This document shows positions 1-12,949 of a stretch of DNA of 64,000 bases, piece by piece; the first letter of the stretch is position 1; the number at the start of each line of letters is the position of its first letter. The notes under the pieces were generated by a model. It had not been told where the DNA came from. It ran no database searches and saw only the letters and a program-made list of their open reading frames with translations. Origin of the DNA: Trichuris trichiura (taxonomy: Eukaryota; Nematoda; Enoplea; Trichinellida; Trichuridae); the NCBI GenBank assembly GCA_037903355.1, contig JBAJFE010000047.1:372001-436000 (forward strand), given 5' to 3'. A program made the position numbers and the translations under genes.

Positions 1-1478
1 AAAGCAAAGATTCCCACCTACGATATTATCGCAATACCAAACGGCTTCAATTGTTCTACAAGTAACTTTTAAACTTAACTTTACCTTGAAGCAATGTCGT
101 TCATCTCCTGAAGGCGGAAGATGGTGCGCTGTAGTCAAAAATGGGAAGAATTTATCCAGTTATGCAAATCAGATGTGTAGACTACTAACCAGTTGTTCAT
201 TAAGGAAAGGAGAACATACTTTTTCTTTCAACAATATTTCCAAGCACTTAAAAGATGCCATTTGTCATTGTTTCCGATAAGCACAGCTGAATTTCGGCAA
301 ACCAAAAGTAGCGTAATGCATTAACAGCCCCGTCACAGTGTCGTCATTGTCGTCAAGACTGATGGATCCTAGTTGGAGGTTTGTCGGCAGTGACCTTAAA
401 GTATTTCCTTTTCTTCCTCCTCCTTGAAAGTCTTTGCTGCGTCGAGCATTTCAAATAAATATCGGAACGTGACGGAACAAAATGTCTAAGCATCTTTGAA
501 ATTTTAGGCTTTCAGAATCGGCTTTTCTCTTTTTTAGTTAACGATAACATTTTTTATAAGGCATACACAAATAATCGCAAACATATTCTGTTTTGGGGAT
601 GTTTATATCTGTATTAGCCCCACTATGCACAGTCTGGCGTTGCTTGCAAAAATTTCCCCTATCGATATGCAAATGCTTTCGCATAAGAATTGCTGGTCTA
701 TTTTATAATGTTTCTATAGCCCAAACTTTAACCTGTATAACAGTCGGTGAAATTACAAGGTCGTTGCCTTGTGTAGTTAAGTAAGGTTTGTTAGTTCACG
801 CAAGCACATTATGCTTAAAGTGTACGAGCTACTCACTGATGCCGCCTACGGCAACAGGACGGAGCTTACGTTTTCTGCATATTCTCAGAGACTGCATTGA
901 AAATGAGCTCTTTTTCTAGGTGTATACAATTTCGTTTTGCCTTATGGTTGTAGGACCCGTAAAAGTTTATTTAAATTAGCGCAGCTTTCAGGAAATTCCT
1001 ATTACTTTTTTCAGGGCGGAATAGAGTTGCTGAAAAGACTGAGCATACATTGGCTAATTGAAAACTAATCATGATTTTATGCCTCACATTCAGTACGCCA
1101 TTAAGAAACTCTTTCAGAAATATGGGAATTCATAGTCCGCATTTTAAAACATTTTATATATGCCCATGTTCGAACCTCTAAACTTAGAAGCAGTGCTTTA
1201 CTATGTCTTAAAGGCAGGGTCGCGTGCGTGCATCTTCTACGCACAAAACGTTCTTCTGCTTAATCTGATTGCTTATATAATTTTTTATCGACCAACATAA
1301 TTCGCTAATATGTGGCATAAACTTGTGAGGAGGTTTTAAGTAACCAATGTACGCTCGGTCTTTTGAACAATTTCGAGCTGCACAACGGTTATTTTGCTTT
1401 GAATAAGAAACTTCAATATTTTTACATTTTAAATTTGCTTTGCCTTTATAAAAATTAAATTAGTCACTGCTGCTTTAC
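1..1478. other. No recognisable gene
   Basis: AT-rich sequence with only short, stop-interrupted frames. I see no family match, no paired splice sites around a long frame, and no repeat. Confidence 0.5.
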
Positions 1479-1641
1479 CAGTAAGCGGTGCAATAGATGG
1501 AATATCAAAATGCTGATAGTAGCGCAGACCGGTTGATATTGTGGCATCCTTCTTCAACTGCTGCAGAAACTGGATGTTGTCCGGAGTTGTATGATAAATC
1601 TTGACAGTTTTTTCCTCATCAACGCATATGGCAACCCAAAG
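1479..1641 (-). CDS. Orphan internal exon, unknown protein
   Basis: An open 54-codon stretch on the minus strand is bounded by a TTTAG acceptor at its 5' side and a G|GTAAAG donor at its 3' side, starting in phase 0 and ending in phase 1. The peptide reads as real protein, with segments such as ICVDEEKTVKIYHTTPD and GLRYYQHFDIPSIAPL, and has no stop. I do not recognise the family. No neighbouring exon on either side could be joined with confidence, so it is either one exon of a gene with large introns or a remnant. Confidence 0.35.
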
Positions 1642-4600
1642 CTAAATAAATGACCAATTACTGGCAATGAGGCAAGAAGTATTGGCATTTAAACTTATTG
1701 GCTAAAGGTCATAGTTCATTGGGACGGTTAGTTGCTGCTTTAGGCCATTCACATTTCAAATATCCCAATTATCGTACTTCAAGACTATAATACGTACCTT
1801 TGTGTGGTAAAGTGCAAAAGGTGCTTATAACCCCTTCGTTATTCCCGCCAAAGAATGAAGTCAGCTTACTTTGTATACTGCAAGCATTGCCAATTTACAT
1901 AAGCAGTCATGTAATATTTCGAACGTGCATATGATGTTATAAAGATGAATAATTGCATCAAATTCTTACGAAAAACAAAGTATTATTTTCCGACCATTTA
2001 TTTTGAAAGTAACAAAAGCTGCATGAAGCGGTATGTTTAGTTGTACATGTTTGCATATGTTCATGTGAAATTTCCAATCTACGGACGGAAAGAAGTTCAA
2101 CCTTCGAATAAACTTGATCTTTGGATGTCTGTCTATCAATATCTAAGATATTTTGAAATTAAAATATTTGAATAATCCGTAGCTCTTGTGAAGCTTTCGT
2201 TAATTCTGCTGAACTGCTCCTGTTGGCATTCAAGCCTCAAACAACTGGATATGCTTTTAGGTTAGACTTAAATTTGTATTCAATGAAAATGATCTTTTAA
2301 AATGTTTGAAATGGAATGCCATATGGTCGGAACAGCACTTAGACGAAGCGGAAGCAGAATAGTCAAGTATGGTTTAGGGCTTCTTGAAGAAAGTACAAAA
2401 ACTGCCGGAAACTATATAGGAGTTACAGTTTCACTGCGCATCAAATTATTTTCATAAAATGAATTAGTAATGATCGCTTATTTCCTTTTCTAAACAAGAA
2501 TGAAATTTCTGTTCTAAGCACAAAAAATCCATTTGCCTAAAACAGTCAAAGGCTGGATTGTCACTTTTGCAATTCGATAAATTCATTTATGCTAGCGGTA
2601 AGCCAAGCAGCTTTCAGGCTTTGTTTATTTTTTACGCAAAATATTAATGCAAAAGAATGTATGCAAGTAGCATTAGGAGTTAATTGAAAATATAGCCTTA
2701 TTGAAGTTTTTCAACGTTGTAATAAAAGTTATGCTGGCAAATATTAGCGCATGCAAGTCGGTGGTTGCGCTGTTAAATTGCAGCACACATTTCATTTTGG
2801 TTTTCTAACTACAGTACACCACTCGTCATAGTTGCTCTCCAATGAACGTAAGCTGTGAACATTTAACTGATGCCCATCAGAACAGCCGCGCATTGGTAGC
2901 GGCATTAAGTGAGACCGCCCAGATGTGAGTCGCTTTATGAAACCGCTTATAATGGCCTGAAGAAGATTGAGTACGCTTAGCGAAGGTGCCACTGTGGTCA
3001 TTTATTGCCTCGCTCAAGACTGAAAGTCGCTTACGAAATATCGCCAGCACATGTTTGCATTTGCATGGCAGACATTGCGGCGGCGACCAAGAAATAAACC
3101 GCTTTAACTACCCACAGTTGGTTTTTTCAATCTTTGAAGCAAAAGTTGTTTCGACGAAAAACTAACCTGAGAAAATGGCACCGCTTTTTCCAGCGCTGAT
3201 GAGAGTGCAATGATTTATAGCGCGCCGCTGCGAAGGCGAAACTCTTCACTTTTTAAGATGCAACAGCGACAGTTCAATCTTGGTGTTTTACCAGTAGGAG
3301 CAGCGCATAAATTGTAAAATGTCCAAACAATCATATCCGCTTTACGCGGCAGTTATAAGTTTTTTTCATTAAGCGTAGCTCACATGATCAGCATGAAAAA
3401 GCATTAATTGTCTACACGCTTACTGGAAATTTTCATGTAATATATCACCTCCTCTAAAAGTTGGCTTCTAGCGGGAATGACTTGTCATAAACTTCATTGT
3501 GTTAAATTATATTATCTTCTCGGGCCATTGAGTAAAGCAGAAAGGCTTTAGGCTTGTCTCTGAAGGTGAAAAAAAGAAATTCTATTTTAATCGCCTTAGT
3601 CGCTTTTGTTCAACGGTTATTCTATAGTAAATAAACTGTGAATTACAATACTAATATTCAAATTATAAACTTCAGCCTATTTTATTGTCATTTCTGTTTA
3701 GGTGGCCGCGTTTCATATGCCGAATAACCGGTTTGCCAGCTGATCAATGACAGCATTACTTATGTAAAGCTTACATCTTCCTTACCATTTTCTGTCAGCC
3801 GATGCGCTTCGCTGCTTGAATTGACTTCCGTGGGAACTCGATTGAATCATTGCCAATGGGTAAGTTGGAAACATTTCTTTGTATGGCCAATAAAAAATTA
3901 GGTTATTTACAATAAGTCGACAAAGCTTTTAAAAAAATCTTTTAAAATGTTTGCATTGCCAAGCGAGCTCAAAATTTTGACTACGCTAACAGCAGTAGTT
4001 GTAAAATTAATTTTCAAAATTAATAAATATTACAGTCTTCTCAACCCTTCAAAAACATGTGCTTTTTGAACGGATGCACCTGTTTGTACCTGTCCTTTTG
4101 AGAGCAGCTCGCTTACGGAAAAATATGGACTAATAGCATATCTTACCGGACTTGAGAACGTCTCAACAAGTTGTATGCTGGAGAACAGACATGAAAGCGT
4201 ACGTACCCGTTGCGAACTCGTATGTGACCAAAATGTTCCATAAATCGTATTTTTGAAATCCAGTCGTTGGCGGCAACAAACGACTCTCTTAAATACTCAG
4301 ATAGGAGTTAAAATAAATGAAAATCATTTTTCCTTTGATTGCGTAACACAGGCTTAATATAGAGCCTTGCGAAAAAGTTACTGTTTTAACTCCAATAAAA
4401 CTTTTGAGTTCATTTTAAGACTAACAAAGGTACAGTTGATACGCACGATAAAAACATAACAAGAAAAATGAAATTAATAATGACAAAAATTATCGCCTGA
4501 GGCCAGCAACGCAGATATGCTAATCGTAAATTAATTGGGACAGCTACGATTATTCTCAATGAATGATCAATTACAAACACCATTGGAGTCGCTATTTTCT

Positions 4601-6036
4601 TTGTAACAACAGCGTGTGATTAAATGAAATAAATTTCGTGGTTGCCCTTCTTCGAAACAGATAACAGAACTGCAATGGATCCAAACAGGTTTGTCGGTTA
4701 GTCTTGCGTGGTCATTCAGAAAAATGTTATCATTACGACCGCTTTAATTACGGAAATTGGGTAAACGATGACAAATTGAGCATGCAAGGTCGTGTACACG
4801 AGTCGTTCCGCGTTTCGTAAACGAACATCATTGTAATTCAGCGAAGACAAGTAGTTCGACGTGCATAATTTATCTTGCGAGCAGTGAATGAATCATGTGA
4901 TGATGAAAGTATGTTCGAACAGCTTTTCCCACTCTTTCCCTTTCACCACTGTCATTTTCTGCACGCTGACATCTCTGTCAGCTTAAACTGCCAACAAGCA
5001 AGCAAACGTTAAAGCATCACACTCGCATCAAATCCGGACAATTGGATGAGTGATGAATTCTAACGCAAATAATGAGTTAACACCTCATTAATGAATGACA
5101 ATTGAAATCAAAATGATGGGAAAAAATTTATCATAAACACAAGTCAACAACAGCCCTTTTGTTTATCTTTAGCATTACTGCTCGACTTGCTGAAACCTTT
5201 AGCCAATGTCAACTAAGGCAGTGGCTGCGAAAGAGATTCTTATTTTAATAATAAGTCACCAATGACACTGCTTACTTTGATACCTGATTCTCTAAGCGTT
5301 GTAAGCGCATACGAAAGTCTAGTGATTAATACACTAAAACATCCAGTGGGACAGTTTCATGCCGTACTTCGCATCTTCAGTTGGCTAAACAAAGTTGCTC
5401 AGTATTGTTGTATGAATTTATACCTTGTCAACCTTTCCGCGTTATTTCCAGAAAAAAACATGCGCATATTTTTGCCTGTATGCTTCGTTTACAAAACTGG
5501 TTTTTCCAAAACCCACATGTTTGAACTAGCAAGGCTCCAGTAGTGCGCAATGCACTATATCATTCACCAAGCCTGCGTTTGTATTCAATTCTTTTATCTC
5601 CAACAGCTACCTAGGTGGCATAATCGCTTGAATGTACTGAATTGCCAATTTACTATATAAGGCGAACGGTCAAAATCCTATTACCATTCAGTCGTATCGA
5701 GGAAGAAAGGGCTGAAGCTGTGACACCTGTAGAAGCCAAATTCAAGTCACGGAGGTCAGTTTTCGCGAGGCAGCTCGAGATACTGAATGCTTTCGACATT
5801 ATTGTAGTTTTCGAAGGGTGGCGCGCATATGTATACATGCATTCATTTTTTCTGGTTTTTGTTCAGTTCAAGATCCCGTCATTTAGTGCTTATAGACCGA
5901 CTAGTTCATCGTGGCACCTCTCGCCGTCAATTTAGGTACGCAGTTTGAAAAACTTATACTGGAAAAGGACTGCGACACTTGAACAGTGCCAATTTGAAAA
6001 ACTAACCTTCTCGTTACAGATATGTTCACAAATGTA
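1642..6036. other. No supported gene; two weak ORFs
   Basis: Mostly AT-rich non-coding sequence. Two plus-strand frames, 5262-5543 (93 codons) and the stretch after an acceptor-like TTCAG near 5690 up to about 5810, could be coding. Neither has a family match or flanking exons that fit, so I do not call them genes. Confidence 0.4.
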
Positions 6037-7208
6037 CAGTCGGCCCTCGTTATCCGCGGATTTTATACAACGCAGTTTGTCTGCCGTGAAATAGTGACGT
6101 CATCTTTTACACGGCAGTACACGAGATAAAGCCTAGAACAGTCAGTGATTGCTGGAAGCGTTTGTGGAGAGACGCAGTCAGTGAATGCGAGGACTTAGGT
6201 GCCATCGATGAGGAGGTCATGGACATAGTGAATATGCCAAGGAGTTGGAAGGTGAGGGTTTCACGGGCATGATAGAAGACGATATCAGGGAGCGCATAGA
6301 AGGTTTTGGGAAACCGTCCACTAACGAGCAACTGGAGGAAATGATGTAATCGCCTACGGGCAGCGATGACGACGTTATGGAAGCTACAGGAGCTTAAAAA
6401 TCCTCAGATTGAATGCTGCAAAAGCTTGCCAGTATTTTGCGGCAAGCTGAGGTCCTAAAGGATATGATTGCTGAATACGATCCATCCATGGAACATGGCA
6501 TCATGGTTATACGAAGAATAATGGCTTCGTTGAAGCCGCTGCAAGATTTATTCGACCAAGCGAAGAAAAGGAAGAGACAGTTCCCTATAACAATGTTTTT
6601 AAATAAAGTTCCAGCAGCTGCGGAGCCTAACATTTTAAGGGGAGACGTTTCGCTATCAATAAGTCCAGGAAACCCTAGGACTGGCTCGTTTCCGGGGGAT
6701 CAGCGCTCACCTACAGAAAGTGGGCAAACTGTCTGATTCTTGATGCCACAAACGTTTCTGTCGTAGACGTTTTGTTCTATGTGATGTGATGTATTTCAGT
6801 ATTTCTGCTTAAATGCGCCTCTGTATTTTATATTTTCCCTGCTCTGTACCCATTCTGCGCACCAGCACATCGCTTAGCTCATTAAAGCAAGGCGATTCCA
6901 AGGCGTTCAAAAAAGAAAGAGCACCTTACTTTCATTCTTTCTTGTATCTAACGGCTTGGACTCTGATGGCTAACCCCATTGGACATGCGCAGTCTCATTG
7001 ATGCCTTTATCGCGTAGCTAGGTTCAGTAGTATCAAGTTTCGAAGGATCACTAGGTATGATAACCGTTCCGGAAGGACTTCAAGAGGGCAGGACGAAATA
7101 CGCGGCTAGAATATAAGCTGTTTGACCTTTTTCATAGGATATCTTATATAACGCGGTGAAACGCTCAAAATATTGGACGAGTTAACCGCGGATAACGAGG
7201 GCCGACTG
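6037..7208 (+). mobile_element. Deleted Tigger/pogo-type element, copy 1
   Basis: This 1,172-bp element is bounded by inverted terminal repeats beginning CAGTCGGCCCTCGTTATCCG and flanked by TA, the target site of Tc1/mariner-pogo elements. It is a deletion derivative of the full-length element at 31526-34163. The 5' end runs up to a TCATCTTTTACACG stretch and then jumps directly to GCAGTACACGAGATAAAGCC, which corresponds to about position 33042 of the long copy, so the DNA-binding domain and the catalytic core are lost. The remaining transposase C-terminal part (about 6112-6736) still carries the conserved EYDPSMEHG segment but is broken by stops. It shares its deletion with the copy at 59031-60192. 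Confidence 0.9.
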
Positions 7209-8458
7209 TATTTATATGCACATGTTAGAAACGATGTTTGAAATCAGGCATTGCGTAGAATGACAAGGCAGTCTACAGAATGCCGAAAATTCTCAGGCAG
7301 TGTACGGACCACTTAAATACTTCGTACATTTCCTAGGCATTCTGCACAATACCAAAGGGCAAACCGACAAAGTCCTAAATCGAGCCTTTTCACTTATGCC
7401 CTTGCGAGTCTGCAGTGGTGACACCTACAGGTCGAACTGAACCGTTTTTTCGCTACTCTGCCGGCTGTACTTCCCTTATTTCTTGGCTTAGGCTTAGGCT
7501 AAATCAAATGACGGTAGCCGACAAAGACGCGAGAAAAGTTGGGTGCTTTTGCCGGCTATTGTGCTCTGGTGCGAAGCCAAAACATAAGGACAGCATAGCC
7601 ACAGCGTAGAGAGGAATCAGCACATTTTTCCCTGCAAATATCGCCACTGTAGATCTGCTCGGACGTAGGCGACAAATTGCAACTTACTTTATGCCAAAAC
7701 CATTATTCATTGTTCTATATAACGTCTAGTCATTATATGCGATGCATAGGCAAAGTGCACAGTATATTAAGATAGCAGACGCTTTATACTTCGCCTAAAA
7801 ACGTCACACATTCTGTAGATTGCCTAAGCACTCTATTGAATGCTTGCATTTCATGCATTGCCTGTAAAATATAGAGCATAATTATCTAGCAGCTATAAAT
7901 GCGAAAGACCTCGTAACGAATTTTGAAGCTTCAGGATCCTGACTCATTCTGGAATTCTTCTTTTCAGAATTCAGACTTTCAGTATTGTAAACCAAAACGA
8001 TTCGGGATAACCACCTTGAAACTGAAAACAAACCTTTCTTTCCTCTGAGCAGTGCTCCAGGCCACCAACGTATGAATGCAAAATTCACAGGACATTTTCA
8101 GACATCTGCATCTGACGAGTCTGTGATTAACGAGATAAAATGCTCACCAAACAGATGAGTTAAAATAAAATGTTCTTACGCAAGTATCAACTTCGTTTGT
8201 TTATTGTCTATGTTAAAATTTTAAGCGCAAGGTTAAGTTGTGCCACCATCTGTACGCCGCAATAAAGTTGAACAAATTCACAACCTAACTCAGTGAGTTA
8301 AATAATGTTCAACGTTTTCCTCAGTCGTACTGTCACTTGCGAAACCTGCAAATCATTTAATTCTTAAGAAAATTTTAACAAATCGGTGAAAAAGATCAAC
8401 GAAAAATTGCACTTGTGCCAGAATATTGCAAGTAGAAAGAAAAGTATAAACGGTTGCA
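7209..8458. other. No supported gene
   Basis: Intergenic sequence between the Tigger copy and the 3' end of CENP-C copy A. Short frames only; nothing recognised. Confidence 0.5.
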
Positions 8459-11400
8459 TCAACGGAAACAAGTGACAATATAAGCTTTTTTACGGCCATT
8501 GTTTTTCACGGTTAAAGAGTCCCCTGAAAACAACTAAATGTATTTGTGCAAAAAAGCGGTTGTTCAATTACCTGCTCGCAAAATAACGAAATCTTCTGCG
8601 GATAAGCTCATACGCCATTCGTTCAAAGTGACTACGATAGCGCCTCTGACGACGCAAAACGTCTAATAACAAACCTTTAATAAGCATATAATGTTTTTGA
8701 ACGATGCGCTCCTTACCTCGTCCCGCTCAACGTTTAAGCTAAATTGAGCACCCCGTCGAATTTTCATTTGCGCAATCGCAGCGACTTCGTCGTGCTCATA
8801 TTTTGCAACACCGTCAAAAATTTCGTGGCATTCAAAGCGAAATGGGCCCTCTAATATTGTTCCTCAGTGAAGTTTAAGACTAAGCAAAACATATGCGTGT
8901 AAGCTACTTTCTATCAACTCGTCTCCGCCATCGGGTGTAACAGGCTGCAATTCGCTGACTGCCATTTCATCAGATTGCGCTTCCTTTCTTGAAGTTTTTC
9001 TTCGAACATTTCTGCGCTCTGCGAATGGAAACTTGCGTTTAGAGCAAAGAAAAATAACGAACGTTTAAAAGCATTAACTTAGTCGCTTCTCGCACAGTCG
9101 GTCAACATATTCGGTCATTGTATGGACCTTATTCCTTTTCAACAAAGGGATGTCGACGTGGCCAGGGACAACGCCGACAATTTGCCCTAAAGACGCAAAT
9201 TTAAAGACAGCCAATTCAAATTTAAAAATTCAAAATTACGTAGTCCCCCTTCGACATATTCGTACTTTACCACCTCTCCGAGCTCCGGTCGCAAACGAGG
9301 CACTCGAGTTCGGAAGGATCGTCGTCTTTCTGGAGTTTTTTCTCTGTCCTGCCCCCAACCTAAGAAATTAGCAAAATGCAAAGTTCAGCGACGAAACTGA
9401 CATGAGCAATCGAAACTTTTCAAAATAGTATTATTGAAAATTTTGAAGAAAGAAGCATGTTCTTATTCACCGATAATAAACTGTTGAGGAAGAAGAAGGC
9501 GGAGTGGAGATACTTGAAGCATCAGAAAGTTTTAGTACTGCTGTGCGCTTCGACTTGACCTACACAACTTGACTTCAAGCTGGTTTCTGTGTAGCACATA
9601 TGCTGTAGCTTTGAAAATTGCTTTATCTTTCTTCTTGAAATTTCACGAGTCGAATTTCTGTGATACCATTAAGCATTGTGAGTTTTGGAAGAATTTATAG
9701 CTATGAGAAAGATGAACGCAAGTGAAACTACGGAAAGAAGAAAATAAGAGTTTTCAGAGCTATCGCTCGAAATAGAGTTGCCAGTAAAAGTGTTGCAAAG
9801 CAGACAGTCTCAATGCTTCAAAGTTGTCAAAGTTTCGCTGATCAGCCATGTTATTCACTGAACATGTTTGTGTTTGCTGGAGAAGCTGAAGCTGCACCGC
9901 TCTTAAGCTTGGCTCGATCATTTTCTGCTTTCATGTCAGTTCCGGGAATCGGCTTCCGTCAATTCTGCACCTGATTTAATTATGCAAAATTCTTTCCTTC
10001 AGCAGGAGAAAATTTGCACCAGGAAAGGCTCTGTATTCGCGGTCACGCTGTGAAGCTGACCGGATAGTGGAATGGAAACATTTTACGCTTTTGTTCGTTT
10101 CATTATCAAATAAAGCTGGCTGCATCTTGCTGTTTGTTATCTTTTGCGATAAGTGGGATGGACACATGATAACGCATAGAGGCAGCGATAAGCATAAGCG
10201 TTGCCTTATCGTGGGTGTATGTGAACCCAAATTGTAGCTGATTTCTTCGGGCTTATGCGGTGGGGAAACTTAAACTTGGGGCTACACTTCCTGCAAACCA
10301 TCCACTGTTGCTCCACCAAGTGCATCTTCCTTTCTGGAAGAAGTCTTGCTATCCTGTTTTGCCTATATTGGCAAGCATGCGATCCCTCCGGTTGTGGCTT
10401 TACCTCAATCCAACTGCAATTACAAGCCATATGCTTTGGCTTATGTAATGGCAGAACAGGATGGTTACCTCCTAAACTAAAACCTAAACTATTCATCGAA
10501 AGTGTGACGTCAGGCAAAAGCTAATTGGCTTTATATCTTCCAAATTCAAAAATACAATTCCCGCTGAAGGAAAAACCCATTGTTCTTGAACGAATGCTAC
10601 GCAAACGTTACTGCATATTCGCATTCATTTTGTCATGATTCAATGGAAACGTTAAGGGAGATTTGATTAACAGCTTTTAAAATGTTCAAAAGATCCATTA
10701 CTTATTTCCGGCGAAGGCAAGTTGCTGCTGTAGCCGCTGCTGCTCAGTTTTGACGGTAGGCGCTTTGCTTGATCAACTGCCATTTCAATTTCTAAAAAAA
10801 ATATGCAAATGAGCATTCGCAACTCCCTTTCTATTTTCGTCGCCTCTTTTTTCCGTTGACGAGATTTTCGTCACGTTTTTCTTTGCTGAAGCGACGCGGC
10901 TTGCAGCGGCTACAATAATTATTTACAATGAAACAAAACGACCAGTCAACTATACCTTTTGAACATTCCATCGATTGCTCGCTTTTCCTCTTTGTCTTTT
11001 TTGGGTGTGGTACTAAGTCTCCGCCGGTACTCAGCGATGCCTTGAACTTTTTGTTAAGTCTATCGTCCTTCTTTGCTCTTTTAGGAGCTAATGAATCTTT
11101 CGTGACTTCATATAGAGACGCATTGTCATGCTGCTTCCATCGCTTTTTTTCTTTGATGGACACCAGCTCTCCCTTTGTGGTTTGACCGTTCATGTCCGCT
11201 CTCCTTCGACTTTCAGTGACAATTAACACGTTGTCTGATAATGAAGTACTATGCGCAGTATCCACAGACGGGCTATCATTTTTGAATATTTCAATAAGAG
11301 GAGCAAGAGCTTTCTCTGCACCGTAGCGACGTTGCTTTTCTACTTGGCTAATTGACCCTTCGACACTGTTACGTAAAGGCCTGTTTACATGCGTTTCCGG

Positions 11401-11577
11401 AATTTGTTTCCACTTTTGAGCACCTTCCAACTTTATAGAAAAATTTCCTGAGTTAGAATCTTCGTCTGACGCTCCCTTAATTGTTGAGAGCGAAATAGTC
11501 AAGTCGGGTATTTCTTCTTTTGCTGGTGATGACGTCAGGAAACCAAACCCTGACGTGCTTTGGGTTTGTTGATTTAT
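8459..11577 (-). CDS. CENP-C-like kinetochore protein, copy A (5' end unresolved)
   Basis: This is a homologue of the inner-kinetochore protein CENP-C, which binds CENP-A nucleosomes and recruits outer kinetochore proteins. Exons that close in phase are 10956-11577, 10702-10791, 9240-9359, 9079-9186, 8908-9018, 8717-8850, 8572-8662 and 8459-8523 (about 447 aa). The first listed exon is basic and Ser/Lys-rich. Exon 9240-9359 holds a CENP-C-motif-like segment (RRRSFRTRVPRLRPELGE, then KYEYVEGG). The last three exons form a cupin-type fold like the CENP-C dimerisation domain, ending LRAGDSLTVKNNGRKKAYIV. Exon structure matches copy B exon for exon from the motif onward, but the rest is strongly diverged. 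The start is uncertain: an acceptor at 11577 gives an open exon, the same frame also has an ATG at 11745, and a transposable element begins at 11764. I could not find counterparts of the N-terminal exons of copy B. Confidence 0.8.
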
Positions 11578-11763
11578 CTGCAAAGTTTGCCAAGTTACAA
11601 AAGGCAGACTTAAAGTCACGCAATGAAAGCTGCCTACGCCATTCACCAAATGAGACGCAGTCTTTGAAGCAAAGCAGGAACGGCATTTCAAGTGGAGATG
11701 AATTGATGTCGTAATCGCGCCGGCAAGGAAGCATATATATTCCATTCGCTCAGATTACAAATA

Positions 11764-12949
11764 CAGTGAAACCTCCCTAATCCGAACACGTCAGGGCGGG
11801 AGGTAGTTCGGATTATAGAAGAATTCGGATTATTGAGGAGGCTTACAGTAGGGCACAGAAAAGCAGGTAATGCAATTTTAGATGCATTTTCCTGGCGTCT
11901 ACAGCGCGAAGTCAGCCTCTGCAAGCGGTGAATAGCTTAACGAGGGCAGGGAAGTCCGTCTGATTCAGGAAAACGATTGACCAGCAGAAACGAGTTTCTT
12001 ATATGGTGCGGACGCAGTACCACGAAGCGACAAGGGAAATAGTTCCCATGAATTTATTTTCCCATATTCGTAGTTGCTAGCCAGTTCTGTTGGCTCGAAA
12101 AGAAATGGAGTTAGCGGCTGATTATTGTGCGATTTCTGGGCTATTGTAACCTTTGTTTCCTGAGTTGCGCACAGGTATGCATCCTCCTTCCACTGTGCAG
12201 AATAAGTCCACGAAGTCTAAATTTATTTTATGTAGTCAGTTAATAGTTTCTGCTTCAACAGGCTTTGACGTTTGCTAATGGCTAAGTCACGAACGCTTTT
12301 TAAGCATAAACCACGCTGTCCATCGCATTCTTCCTGTTCTTCGGCCGGTCACTCTCTTCAATGCTTCGATTATCTTCATCTTCTTCTCTATCGTGAGCGT
12401 AATGTGCTTCCTTTTATACATTTGGACAACTGCACAACCGTAGAACACACCAGAACACAGTGATAATGACTCCCGTATTGCTCTCCTTATATACGGTTTG
12501 TTCTGGTATAATGCGGTGGTAGCCTACTTTCAGATAAGTGGTAGCCATACCTTCACATAACACGATTCTATTTTTGTGCACATCCTGCAATTAGATTGAT
12601 GGTCCTTCTGCGGCGTATTGATATACATATGGCAAGCTCTGTCCGATGTCAATATTGACCGCTACGTTGCATATTTCTGTTTATTTGTGGAAGCCTATGT
12701 CACGAGGTGAATTGTTGCAGCCAACCTATTGGTCCAGATTAGCTCGCCAAAGCCGTGGCTGGACTGTGCCTATGTTAGCATATACCGGAAGAACCATTGG
12801 CTGGTTGTTCGCTGCCTTATAGCCGTTTCCGTCAAATGACAGTGCGCTTCGCACAAGTAGCCTAATTATCTTTATTGTGTACTGTCGTTCTATTGTTCCC
12901 TTCCACGAATTCGGATTAGAGAGGGATTCGAATTAGGGAGGTTTCATTG
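11764..12949. mobile_element. TA-flanked non-autonomous DNA transposon
   Basis: The terminal inverted repeats read CAGTGAAACCTCCCTAATCC at the left and, reversed, CAATGAAACCTCCCTAATTC at the right, each next to a TA dinucleotide, which fits a pogo/Tigger/Jerky-type element. The 1,186-bp interior has no long transposase frame. Several TTCGGATTA motifs lie just inside both ends as subterminal repeats. It sits directly upstream of the readable part of CENP-C copy A and may interrupt that gene's 5' region or an intron. Confidence 0.85.

Noticed and set aside
10206..10517. 103-codon minus-strand ORF between CENP-C copy A exons, with overlapping plus-strand ORFs
   Set aside because: It lies within the 9360-10701 intron of copy A, has no counterpart in copy B and no family match. 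All three overlapping frames are open, which suggests base composition rather than coding.
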